64,000 nucleotides of DNA from Pelomonas sp047654785 (GTDB taxonomy: Bacteria; Pseudomonadota; Gammaproteobacteria; Burkholderiales; Burkholderiaceae_C), in assembly GCF_047654785.1 (NCBI RefSeq), contig NZ_JASGKQ010000003.1, positions 310,001 through 374,000 of the forward strand. Reading direction: 5' to 3'. Each line of letters starts with the position of its first letter. Position 1 is the first letter of the stretch. The position numbers were made by a program, and so were the translations under genes. This document shows, piece after piece, positions 40,308 through 48,529 of the stretch. The notes beneath the pieces are model-generated. The model was given only the letters and a program-made list of their open reading frames with translations, did not search any database and was not told where the DNA came from.

Positions 40308-43300
40308 CGTTGCACCAGGTATTCGGGTGAGGCCAGCGCCAGGAATACGGCGACGCGAGCACGGTTCATATGGCTGGACGCATCGGCACCGCTCACACTG
40401 ATCATGGCATCCATCAGATCTTGCTTGAGTGTGCCGCTCATGCGGCCGGCATAAAACAGCAGGTTGAGGCGCTCGACGACGGACGCCAGTTGGCCCGATG
40501 CCACCAGATCTGACAGGGGATGCAACTGGGCGACTACATCGCTTTGCGTGCCGACCCAGCCGAGGCCGGTACTGGCCATGCGCTCAGCTTGATTGATCCA
40601 CTGAGCCGTGGTGGCTTCATTGACGATCTGCATTTCTGGCGCGGCGATGCCGTCTGCTGCAAGCATCGTGTTGGGGGGCACATAGCCCGGGCGGAAGTAG
40701 CCGAACACGGAGGAGGCATGCAATGGACGCTGGCCCAGCGCGAGGATGTCGCCGTCGATTGCATATTGGCCGCTCACCGATCTGGCCTGCAAGCTGCGCA
40801 TCCAGTGCGCCACGCGCAATACGGGCTCGCGCAACTTGCCAACGCTGTTGGAAGGGGGCGTGACGGCCTCGCTGTCCAGCAGGATGGCGCGGGCGACGGC
40901 GCCTAGATCCCCCCGCATGCCCTTGCCGTTGTTGTTGAACACGGCGGCCACTCGAGCTACATAGGCGTTGCTGGGGTGGCTGCTCACGAGGTGCTGGATT
41001 AGCTGGCGGCTGATGAAGGGGCCGACGTTTGGATGGTTGAACAGGGCATCCAGCGCCAGCTTCAGGCTGGTCTGGGCGCTGCTGCCGGCCGGAATCACGG
41101 TCGCGTTCGGTTTGCCGCGGAACAAGCGCTTCTCGCTGGGCGAGTGCTGGTTCGGGTAGGCCTTCATCGGAAGGATGTCAATCCGTTGGTCGCCAGCGAC
41201 GCTGATGTCGGGGTTGCCAAAGCGGAACACCTGCTCAGTGAGTTGCGCGTCCGGATATGCCCAACTCCAGCCCGTGAACACCTTTGACAGCGCCATCACG
41301 TCGTCGTTGGTGTACGTTTCGACGGGTTGGCCGCTGCCATTGAGCTTGAGGCTGCCGTCAATGTTCAGCTCGTACAGGCCGATGGTGAACAGCTGCATCA
41401 ACTCGCGGGCAAAGTTTTCGTCGGGCATGCGGCCCGATACGGCATGTTCGGGGCGGTTGCGCATGTGCGATAGGTAGATGCCCATCGCTGGACTGAGGGC
41501 TACCTGCTCTAGCAGGGTGCGGTAGTTGCCCAGGGCATGGCGATTGAGCGTGTCCATGTATTGGGCGTAGGCCCGGGCATGGCGCTCAAGATTCGAGTCT
41601 GCTTGCGAGACCATCAGGATTTGATGCAGGGCGAATCCCATGCGGCGGCGGAGTTGGTCTGGACTGCTGGCCGCAGAGGCCCAGAAACGCTGCCCGACCC
41701 AGTTGGACGTGTATGCGCTGCCTCCGGGACGATACGCATCTCCCCGGTCATAGTGAGCCTGAACGGCGGCCACCATGTCCGGCGTGAAGGGCAGGGCCAA
41801 CTGCTCGTTGATCCAGGCAGACTGGCCAATCTCGGCTACCCGTTCCACGTCTGCAATGGTCGGGCCGAAGCTCGCCTGCTGAAGCAGCCGCGATGCGGCG
41901 TTCTGGGCGGCTGTCGATAAGACCGGTTCCGCCGGCACAGTGAAGCGCAGTGCGCCATTGGTGTACATGGCACCGCTGCTGGTGCTGGTGTCCGCCCCAT
42001 CAAGGGCGGCTTCGTCGCTGCCGGCATCGAACACGACATTGCTGGCAAACGGGACCAGGGTGGCGCCGCTGGTGCGGATGTACTGCACAAACAGGTTGCG
42101 GTCCACGCCGTTCACCGTGGCGTCGTTGGTATACAGCAGGTCGATGCGGCTACCTGCCATGAGCCGCGGGACGGAGAAGGTGTAGTTTGTGGGCGTCGTG
42201 CTGCGCACCTCTACATTGCCAACGATCACACCGTCGACACGCAACTGCATCATCGCGCCGATCCCTGCAGCCATGGTCGCGGACGCGCGCACCGTTACCG
42301 TATCGGTCAGGTTGGCAGTCGGCCAAGTGCCGGACAGGATGCCGGCAGAGTAGCTGGCGCCGGAAGACGAAGGGGTGAGGAAGGTGGAGTCGGCGATCAG
42401 GTAGTGCACGTTGAGCTTGCGCTCTGTGCCTTCGATGCTGCCTGGATTCGAGAAGGCGGCGACGACTTTGCTGCCTGGCTTCAGTGCGGTGCTGGGCATG
42501 ATGAAGTCGGTAGGCGTGGTGCCGGTGACATTGGCTGCGCTGACCGCAACGCCATCGACCCACAGGATCATCAACGCACCGATACCCCCGGCAGGCACGG
42601 CGCTGGCGCGCACCCTGACAGTGCTGGTGATGTTGGGCTCGGGCCACGTCGCCCGGAGCGCGCCGTTTGAATACAGCGTGCCGCTCGGGGCGACGACATC
42701 GACGCCATCGAATGCGTTGGCGCCGCTGCCACGGTCAAAGCGGTTGCCGGTGGTGGAGGGCGTCCAGACCGTGTTGTTTGTGGTGGCGTAGGCGACATAC
42801 AGGTTGCGATCAATGCCTTTGATCACAGCGTCGTTGACAAATGCGATGTCGAATTTGCGGCCGCCTCGCATGGCTGGTACGGCAAATCCATAGTCAGCGA
42901 ATCCAGTCGACTTGACTTCGGTGGCGCCAACCATCACGCCATCGACAAACACTTGCATGATGGGGCCGGTGCCCTCGGCGAGGTCGCCGCGCGCGCGCAC
43001 GATGAGCGTGTCGGTGAGGTTCGGTTGCGGCCAAGCGGCGCTCAGCGTGTTGTTGGTGGCCAGCAGGACGGTCTTGCCTGACATGGCGTAGGCCAGTTGC
43101 AGCTCACGATTCGTGGTGCCGTTGGTGTAGATGACCTCGACTCGCTGATCTGGCTTGATCGGGAGCGTGGGCAAGCTGATGTCCGTCGGAGTGGTGGAGC
43201 GCAGTTCCACCGTGCCGATGACCACGTCGTCTACGCGTACTTGAACGATCGGGCCAATGTTGTTCGCCAAGCGGGCGCTGGCGCGCACGGTCAATTTGTC

Positions 43301-44392
43301 GGTCATGTTGGCTGCTGGCCATCGACCCCGCAGCGCACCGTTGGCGGTGATCAAGTTCTGCGTGGTCTGTTGCATGTTGATGCCGTCGAACGCCGCCAGG
43401 CCATTACCGGCGTCGAATGACATGCCACCGGCGCTGGGTTGGAGCACCGTGGTGCCAGACATCAGGTAGTGCAGACGCAGGCCGCGGACCTTGCCGTTCA
43501 CGCTGCCAGCGTTCTCAAAGGCGATGTCCACCAAAGTGCCGACTGGAATCGGCTTCGTTGCGAACACATAGTCGGTGGGCTCGGCGGACGACACCTCAGC
43601 CGTTCCGACCACGATGCCATCCACGCGTGCGGTCATCATGGCGCCTTTGTCTCCGGCGCTGTTGGCACTTGCACGCACGGTCAGCCGGTTCGTGAGGCCG
43701 GGCGAGGGCCAGGTCAGGCGTAGCGCGCCGTTGCTGTAGACCTTGGTGGTGCCGGCGACTACGTTCTGACCATCGAATGCAGCGTCGCCGCTGCCCCTGT
43801 CGAGGCTGACGATGGAGTCGGTCATCAGCACCGCCGTGTCGGCCGTACTGATCTGTTGGACATAGAGGTTGCGGTCGCCTCCGTTGGCGGTGCCGTCATT
43901 GGTGTAGACGATGTCCACCTTGCTGCCGGGCCTGAGTCTGGGCGCGGCCAACCGGTAGTCGGTCGGTTGGGGGGCTCGAACTTCTATGGTGCTTGTGACA
44001 ACGCCATCGACGCGCAAGGAGATCATGGCCCCTACGTTGGCAGCCAAGTCTGCATGGGCACGCAGAATCAGCACAGTTTCAGAGCCTTCAGGCAACGCTG
44101 CTGCGGCTTGAATGACCCGGTGAGGCTCTTCCTCGGGGGCGGGAGCAGCGGGGGCAGTTGGATCGTCCGCAACGGTGCTGCCGACCAGTTCGGAAGCAGG
44201 GGCGGTGCCTTGGGCTGCTTCACTCAATGCGGTCGTGGCGTAGGCGTTCGTGCTGGCCGATACCGGCGTGCTGAGCGCCGCTTGAGAGGGGGCGTCAGCC
44301 GATCCGCCACCGCAGGCGGTTATGGAAATGGCTGTGACTGCGGCTGTGAGCGCGTTGAGCAGCGGGCGAGTGATGAGGGGAAGAGGAAGCAT
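40304..44392 (-). CDS. DUF1800 lipoprotein with six carbohydrate-binding-like repeats
   Basis: A very large (1362-residue) lipoprotein. Lipobox ITAC gives Cys27 as the anchor, followed by GGG and a Ser/Ala/Pro-rich linker to about residue 100. Six repeats of about 75-80 residues follow (about 107-184, 235-314, 365-438, 462-537, 591-667, 698-774). Each has an RASA...GAMMQLRVDG block, a PTDY block, a KVDIVYTND block and most an RNLYV block, resembling the calcium-dependent xylan-binding (CBM60-like) module. NGALRxTWPxPN linkers join them. The DUF1800 domain fills about 829-1362. The start ATG at 44392 directly precedes the lipoprotein signal. Most DUF1800 proteins are about 450-600 residues. 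Confidence 0.88.
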   Translation of the reverse strand: MLPLPLITRPLLNALTAAVTAISITACGGGSADAPSQAALSTPVSASTNAYATTALSEAAQGTAPASELVGSTVADDPTAPAAPAPEEEPHRVIQAAAALPEGSETVLILRAHADLAANVGAMISLRVDGVVTSTIEVRAPQPTDYRLAAPRLRPGSKVDIVYTNDGTANGGDRNLYVQQISTADTAVLMTDSIVSLDRGSGDAAFDGQNVVAGTTKVYSNGALRLTWPSPGLTNRLTVRASANSAGDKGAMMTARVDGIVVGTAEVSSAEPTDYVFATKPIPVGTLVDIAFENAGSVNGKVRGLRLHYLMSGTTVLQPSAGGMSFDAGNGLAAFDGINMQQTTQNLITANGALRGRWPAANMTDKLTVRASARLANNIGPIVQVRVDDVVIGTVELRSTTPTDISLPTLPIKPDQRVEVIYTNGTTNRELQLAYAMSGKTVLLATNNTLSAAWPQPNLTDTLIVRARGDLAEGTGPIMQVFVDGVMVGATEVKSTGFADYGFAVPAMRGGRKFDIAFVNDAVIKGIDRNLYVAYATTNNTVWTPSTTGNRFDRGSGANAFDGVDVVAPSGTLYSNGALRATWPEPNITSTVRVRASAVPAGGIGALMILWVDGVAVSAANVTGTTPTDFIMPSTALKPGSKVVAAFSNPGSIEGTERKLNVHYLIADSTFLTPSSSGASYSAGILSGTWPTANLTDTVTVRASATMAAGIGAMMQLRVDGVIVGNVEVRSTTPTNYTFSVPRLMAGSRIDLLYTNDATVNGVDRNLFVQYIRTSGATLVPFASNVVFDAGSDEAALDGADTSTSSGAMYTNGALRFTVPAEPVLSTAAQNAASRLLQQASFGPTIADVERVAEIGQSAWINEQLALPFTPDMVAAVQAHYDRGDAYRPGGSAYTSNWVGQRFWASAASSPDQLRRRMGFALHQILMVSQADSNLERHARAYAQYMDTLNRHALGNYRTLLEQVALSPAMGIYLSHMRNRPEHAVSGRMPDENFARELMQLFTIGLYELNIDGSLKLNGSGQPVETYTNDDVMALSKVFTGWSWAYPDAQLTEQVFRFGNPDISVAGDQRIDILPMKAYPNQHSPSEKRLFRGKPNATVIPAGSSAQTSLKLALDALFNHPNVGPFISRQLIQHLVSSHPSNAYVARVAAVFNNNGKGMRGDLGAVARAILLDSEAVTPPSNSVGKLREPVLRVAHWMRSLQARSVSGQYAIDGDILALGQRPLHASSVFGYFRPGYVPPNTMLAADGIAAPEMQIVNEATTAQWINQAERMASTGLGWVGTQSDVVAQLHPLSDLVASGQLASVVERLNLLFYAGRMSGTLKQDLMDAMISVSGADASSHMNRARVAVFLALASPEYLVQR

Positions 44393-44482
44393 GGCTGATG
44401 GGGCACGGAGAACTGCGATGTGCGCCATTGGGGGCGGCGGCGGCGTTGGGAGCGGAATGCCCTGGACGCCCAATGTAGGCGC

Positions 44483-44509
44483 TTGTCCCCCCGCAATTGG
44501 GGGGTAACA
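44483..44509. promoter_or_regulatory. C6/G6 dyad, candidate operator
   Basis: TTGTCCCCCC, then GCAATT, then GGGGGGTAACA form a dyad. It resembles the stem at 21190-21218 before epsD, where six C residues also precede a run of five G residues at similar spacing. Both stand before transcripts of the exopolysaccharide locus. Confidence 0.4.
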
Positions 44510-44518
44510 GAATGCTTG

Positions 44519-44534
44519 CGTGAACGCGATCACA
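44519..44534. promoter_or_regulatory. CRP/Clp-type binding site
   Basis: CGTGAACGCGATCACA matches the CRP-family consensus TGTGA-N6-TCACA at nine of ten core positions. It lies 127 bases before the DUF1800 start and 146 bases before the epimerase start. CRP-family proteins, including c-di-GMP-binding ones, control exopolysaccharide genes in several Proteobacteria. Confidence 0.5.
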
Positions 44535-44680
44535 GCCGCTGTTCTGGTTACATCGAGACACGCTCCGTGTCGATTTCTCGATTACTCGCGATGCCCTCAG
44601 GCCAGGGGCGCCAACCGTTGAGTCCATCACGTATGTAGGAGAATGCGCGACTCGTTTTGGGGTTGCATAGGGAATTCAGC

Positions 44681-45688
44681 GTGAAGGTTCTTGTCACCGG
44701 CGCCGCCGGCTTTATCGGCATGCATGTCAGCCAGATCCTTCTGGCGCGCGGCGACCAGGTCGTGGGTTTGGACAACCTGAATGACTACTACTCGCCACAG
44801 CTCAAGCACGACCGCCTGGCGCGGCTCCAGGGCAAGCCCGGTTTCAGCTTCGTGAAGCTGGACGTGGCCGACCGCGACGGCATGGCCAGGCTGTTCGCCG
44901 AGCAGCGCTTCGACCGCGTCGTGCATTTGGCCGCGCAGGCTGGCGTGCGCTACTCCATCGAGAACCCGCACGCCTACATCGACAGCAATGTCGTCGGCTT
45001 CACCAACATCCTGGAAGGCTGCCGTCACAACGGCGTGCAGCACCTGGCCTACGCGTCCAGCTCCAGCGTCTATGGCGGCAACACGCAGATGCCGTTCTCG
45101 GAGCATCACAGCGTCGACCACCCCATCAGCCTCTACGCGGCCACGAAGAAGGCCAACGAGCTGATGGCCCACACCTACTCGCACCTGTTCGGGCTGGCGA
45201 CGACGGGCCTGCGCTTCTTCACGGTCTATGGGCCCTGGGGGCGCCCCGACATGGCGCTGTTCCTGTTCACGAAGGCGATCATCGAAGGCCGGCCGATCAA
45301 CGTGTTCAACCACGGCAAGATGATTCGCGACTTCACCTACGTCGACGACATCGCCGAGGGCGTCGTCCGGGTGCTGGACCGCACCGCGACGCCCGACCCC
45401 GCCTACGACCCGGTGCAGGCCGATCCGGCCCGCTCCAGCGCGCCGTACCGCGTCTTCAACATCGGCAACCACGCGCCCATCGAGCTGATGAGCTTCATCG
45501 AGGCCATCGAGCAGGCCGTCGGCAAGGAGGCGGTGAAGAACTTCATGCCGCTGCAGGATGGCGACGTGCCGGCCACCCATGCCGACGTGGAGGAGCTTGC
45601 CGCGTGGACCGGGTTCCGGCCGGCGATGCCGGTGCCGGAAGGCATTGGGCGCTTCGTGGCCTGGTACCGGGACTATTACAAGGTCTGA
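44681..45688 (+). CDS. NAD-dependent epimerase (UDP-glucuronate 4-epimerase-like)
   Basis: A 335-residue short-chain dehydrogenase/reductase of the extended type. VTGAAGFIGMHVSQ is the NAD-binding loop, YASSSSVYGG holds the catalytic Ser/Thr and YAATKKANE the Tyr-x3-Lys pair. LDNLNDYYSPQLKHDRLARL is typical of UDP-glucuronate 4-epimerases, giving UDP-galacturonate for the polymer; a related UDP-sugar is possible. The GTG at 44681 is chosen because KVLVTGAAGFIG follows directly; an upstream TTG at 44657 is less likely. It heads the rightward sugar-nucleotide pair. Confidence 0.85.
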   Translation: MKVLVTGAAGFIGMHVSQILLARGDQVVGLDNLNDYYSPQLKHDRLARLQGKPGFSFVKLDVADRDGMARLFAEQRFDRVVHLAAQAGVRYSIENPHAYIDSNVVGFTNILEGCRHNGVQHLAYASSSSVYGGNTQMPFSEHHSVDHPISLYAATKKANELMAHTYSHLFGLATTGLRFFTVYGPWGRPDMALFLFTKAIIEGRPINVFNHGKMIRDFTYVDDIAEGVVRVLDRTATPDPAYDPVQADPARSSAPYRVFNIGNHAPIELMSFIEAIEQAVGKEAVKNFMPLQDGDVPATHADVEELAAWTGFRPAMPVPEGIGRFVAWYRDYYKV

Positions 45689-45710
45689 TCAGGGGCGGGC
45701 GCCCGCGATG

Positions 45711-45756
45711 GCGACGGGCCTGGAGGGCCTCGACCGGCCGAGGCTCCGGCGGTCGC
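45711..45756 (+). other. imperfect stem-loop between epimerase and nucleotidyltransferase genes
   Basis: GCGAC at 45711-45715 and GTCGC at 45752-45756 enclose a stem of GGAG, a 2-base bulge and CCTCG pairing with CGAGGCTCC around ACCGGC. No T tract follows. It may weaken transcription into the next gene or stabilise the upstream mRNA. Confidence 0.35.
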
Positions 45757-45823
45757 CCGCGCCGGCCGGTGTGATTCTTGCTGGTCGCTAGAGACGACGG
45801 ATTCCACCAAGGAAGTACGACAG

Positions 45824-46927
45824 ATGGCAAAAGCAATGATCCTGGCGGCGGGCCAGGGAACGCGGGTGCGCCCGCTGACCAAGTTCACGCCCAAGCCCAT
45901 GGTGCCCATCCTCGGCAAGCCGGTGATGGAGTACCTGGTCGAGCACCTCGCGCTGCACGGCGTGAAGCAGATCATGGTCAACGTGGCCTTCCTGCACTGG
46001 AAGATCGAGAACTACTTCGGCAATGGCCAGCGCTGGGGCGTGGAACTGGGCTATTCCTATGAGGGGGTCCGCGAGCAGGGCGAGGTGGTGTGCAAGCCGG
46101 TCGGCTCCGCCGGCGGCATGCGCAAGATCCAGGATTTCGGCGGCTTCTTCGACGAGACTTTCCTGGTGCTGTGCGGCGACGCCATCATCGACATGGACAT
46201 CACCGCGGCGCTCGCGGAGCACAAGGCCAAGGGCGCGATCGCCAGCGTCGTGACGCTGGACGTGCCGCGCGAGGACACGAAGAACTACGGCATCGTCGTG
46301 GCCGACGCCGACGGGCGCGTCACGTCCTTCCAGGAAAAGCCCAAGCCGGAGGACGCGCTCAGCACGCTGGCCTCGACCGGCATCTACATCTTCGAGCCGG
46401 AGGTGCTGGACCTGATCCCGCCGGGCCGGGAGTTCGACATCGGCAGCCAGCTGTTCCCGCTGCTGGTGGAGAAGGGCCTGCCGTTCTATGCGCAGAACCG
46501 CCCGTTCAACTGGATCGACATCGGCCGGCTGACGGACTACTGGGCGGTGACGCAGCGGGTGCTGGCCGGCGAGGTGGCGCAGATGCAGGTGCCCGGGCGC
46601 GAGGTGCGGCCGCAGGTCTGGACGGGGCTGAACACCTCGGTGGACTGGGACAAGGTCCACATCGAGGGGCCGGTCTACATCGGCGCCAATGTGCGCATCG
46701 AGCCGGGTGTCCGCGTGGTGGGGCCGACGTGGATCGGCCATGGCTCGCACCTGCGCGCCGGGGCGGTGGTGGAGCGCTCGGTGCTCATCGAGCACACGCG
46801 CATCGGCGAAGGCATGGCGGTGCGCGAGATGATCATCTCGCCGCAGTACTGCGTGGACCGCAGCGGGCACACCAGCTACGTGGGCGACGAGGTCACGCCG
46901 CTGCGCTGGGGCGACGCGCGCGCCTGA
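45824..46927 (+). CDS. sugar-phosphate nucleotidyltransferase with beta-helix domain
   Basis: A 367-residue NDP-sugar pyrophosphorylase. MILAAGQGTRVRPLTKFTPKPM is the nucleotide-binding N-terminus, VLCGDAIIDMDI the metal site, and VTSFQEKPKPEDALS the sugar-phosphate loop. After about residue 255 hexapeptide repeats (GPVYIGANVRIEPGVRVVGP, SVLIEHTRIGEG) form a left-handed beta-helix. It resembles mannose-1-phosphate guanylyltransferases of the GMPP-like group; glucose-1-phosphate is also possible. A separate manC is present at 50.5 kb, so this enzyme probably serves another sugar. It follows the epimerase in the same direction. Confidence 0.82.
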   Translation: MAKAMILAAGQGTRVRPLTKFTPKPMVPILGKPVMEYLVEHLALHGVKQIMVNVAFLHWKIENYFGNGQRWGVELGYSYEGVREQGEVVCKPVGSAGGMRKIQDFGGFFDETFLVLCGDAIIDMDITAALAEHKAKGAIASVVTLDVPREDTKNYGIVVADADGRVTSFQEKPKPEDALSTLASTGIYIFEPEVLDLIPPGREFDIGSQLFPLLVEKGLPFYAQNRPFNWIDIGRLTDYWAVTQRVLAGEVAQMQVPGREVRPQVWTGLNTSVDWDKVHIEGPVYIGANVRIEPGVRVVGPTWIGHGSHLRAGAVVERSVLIEHTRIGEGMAVREMIISPQYCVDRSGHTSYVGDEVTPLRWGDARA

Positions 46928-46976
46928 CGGCGGCTGCCCGGGGCGCGCGCGTCTGCGCCGTCCGCCCGCCTGCCGC

Positions 46977-47534
46977 TCAGGCGAAGGTCTTGGCGTCCTG
47001 CAGCAGCGGCGCCGCCAGGTCCTTGGCCGACAGCTGCGGCGCGAGGCCGTCCAGCGGCCAGGCGATGCCGATGCGGGGGTCGTCCCAGCGCACCGAGCCT
47101 TCGCACTCCGGCGCGTAGCGCCCGCTGGTCTTGTACAGGAAGTCGGCCGTCTCGCTGAGCACGACGAAGCCGTGCGCGAAGCCCGGCGGGATCCACAGCT
47201 GGCGGTGGTTCCCGGCGCTCAGCTCCACCCCCGCCCATTGGCCGAAGCGGGGGCTGGACGCGCGCATGTCCACCGCCACGTCGAACACCGCGCCGGCGAC
47301 GCAGCGCACCAGCTTGCCCTGCGGATGCGGGTCGAGCTGGTAGTGCAGGCCGCGCAGCACGCCGCGCGTGGAGCGGGAGTGGTTGTCCTGCACGAAATGG
47401 ATGTCCTGGCCCAGGGCCTCGTTGAAGCGGGCCTCGTTCCAGCTTTCGGTGAAGAAACCGCGCGCGTCGCCGAAGACCTTGGGTTCGACGATGAGGACTT
47501 CCGGCAGCGCGGTGGGCGTCAACTGGAGCAGCAT
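46977..47534 (-). CDS. rfbC: dTDP-4-dehydrorhamnose 3,5-epimerase
   Basis: A 185-residue RmlC-type cupin that epimerises dTDP-4-dehydro-6-deoxyglucose at C3 and C5. FGDARGFFTESWNEARF, FVQDNHSRSTRGVLRGLHYQ and FDVAVDMRASSPRFG contain the substrate and catalytic residues (His in LRGLHYQ, Asp in AVDMR). IPPGFAHGFVVLSE is the C-terminal family block. Last of the rfbBDAC set, three bases after rfbA. Confidence 0.95.
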   Translation of the reverse strand: MLLQLTPTALPEVLIVEPKVFGDARGFFTESWNEARFNEALGQDIHFVQDNHSRSTRGVLRGLHYQLDPHPQGKLVRCVAGAVFDVAVDMRASSPRFGQWAGVELSAGNHRQLWIPPGFAHGFVVLSETADFLYKTSGRYAPECEGSVRWDDPRIGIAWPLDGLAPQLSAKDLAAPLLQDAKTFA

Positions 47535-47537
47535 GGG

Positions 47538-48425
47538 TCAGAACGCCTTCTCGGTCAGCAGCTTCTGCAGGTATTGGCCGTAGCCGTTCTTGGCCAGCGG
47601 CCGGGCCAGGGTTTCGAGCTGGGCGGCGTCGATCCAGCCGGCGCGGAACGCGATTTCCTCCGGGCAGGCCACTTTCAGGCCCTGGCGCTTTTCCAGCGTG
47701 GCGATGAACTGGCCGGCTTCCATCAGGCTGTCGTGCGTGCCGGTGTCCAGCCAGGCGTAGCCGCGGCCCATGATCTCGACGCTGAGCTGGCCCTGCCGCA
47801 GGTATTGCGCGTTGACGTCGGTGATCTCCAGTTCGCCGCGCGCGCTGGGGGCGATGCCGGCGGCGATGTCGCAGACCTGCTCGTCGTAGAAGTACAGGCC
47901 GGTGACGGCGTAGTGGCTCTTGGGCGCCCGGGGCTTCTCCTCGATGGACAGCGCGCGCTGGGCGGCGTCGAACTCGACGACGCCGTAGCGCTCGGGGTCT
48001 TGGACGTGGTAGGCGAACACGCTGGCGCCGCTGGTGCGCTGCGTGGCGCTGTGCAGCAGGCCGTTGAAGTCGTGGCCGTAGAAGATGTTGTCGCCCAGCA
48101 CCAGCGCGCTGGGCGCGCCGCCGACGAAGTCGCGGCCGAGGATGAAGGCCTGCGCGAGGCCGTCCGGGCTGGGCTGCACGCAGTAGCCGATGTTCAGGCC
48201 CCAGCGCGCGCCGTCGCCCAGCAGCGCCTCGAAGCGCGGCGTGTCCTGCGGGGTGCTGATGATCAGGATGTCGCGGATGCCCGCGAGCATCAGCGTGCTC
48301 AGCGGGTAATAGATCATGGGCTTGTCGTAGACCGGCAGCAGCTGTTTGCTGATGGCCAGCGTGGCCGGATGCAGCCGCGTGCCGGAGCCGCCGGCGAGGA
48401 TGATGCCCTTGCGGTTTTTCGTCAT
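47538..48425 (-). CDS. rfbA: glucose-1-phosphate thymidylyltransferase
   Basis: A 295-residue RmlA that makes dTDP-glucose, the first step to dTDP-rhamnose. GIILAGGSGTRLHPATLAISKQLLPVYDKPMIYYPLS, given here in outline (about residues 8-44), is the defining N-terminus; VLGDNIFYGHDF and EKPRAPKSHYAVTGLYFYD follow. Normal length. The gap to rfbD (104 bases) is occupied by a copy of the interspersed repeat, the only break in an otherwise tight set. Confidence 0.96.
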   Translation of the reverse strand: MTKNRKGIILAGGSGTRLHPATLAISKQLLPVYDKPMIYYPLSTLMLAGIRDILIISTPQDTPRFEALLGDGARWGLNIGYCVQPSPDGLAQAFILGRDFVGGAPSALVLGDNIFYGHDFNGLLHSATQRTSGASVFAYHVQDPERYGVVEFDAAQRALSIEEKPRAPKSHYAVTGLYFYDEQVCDIAAGIAPSARGELEITDVNAQYLRQGQLSVEIMGRGYAWLDTGTHDSLMEAGQFIATLEKRQGLKVACPEEIAFRAGWIDAAQLETLARPLAKNGYGQYLQKLLTEKAF

Positions 48426-48473
48426 CGAAGTTCCCTCAGTTCAAAGGATCGCGCCGCTCGCCGCCCTGGATGG

Positions 48474-48528
48474 CGAGCCGAGCGCCGGGCCACTCGCCGG
48501 CCGTCCCCCTCGGGGGCCGGGCGAGGGG
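48474..48528 (-). repeat. interspersed repeat copy 5, between rfbA and rfbD
   Basis: On the minus strand it reads CCCCCGAGGGGGACGGC, then GGCGAGTGGCCCGGCGCTCGG. These ends match the intergenic copy at 5448-5543. It starts two bases after the rfbD stop. The segment contains hairpins that could reduce transcription between rfbD and rfbA. Confidence 0.65.
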
Positions 48529-48529
48529 C

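Larger units (their letters stand above)
44393..44680. promoter_or_regulatory. divergent regulatory region of the DUF1800 cassette and sugar-nucleotide arm
   Basis: This 288-base gap separates two divergent transcription units. It contains a C-run/G-run dyad (44483-44509), a CRP-like site (44519-44534) and nested palindromes (44552-44582). On the minus strand a -10-like TACATT at 44477-44472 lies just downstream of the dyad, so the dyad overlaps the probable promoter of the DUF1800 gene. I see no small gene here. Confidence 0.55.

Noticed and set aside
40700..44392. The DUF1800 repeats as a DNA-level tandem repeat or CRISPR-like array
   Set aside because: The six units are similar as protein only; their DNA has diverged, spacing is uneven, and no short identical repeats with spacers exist.
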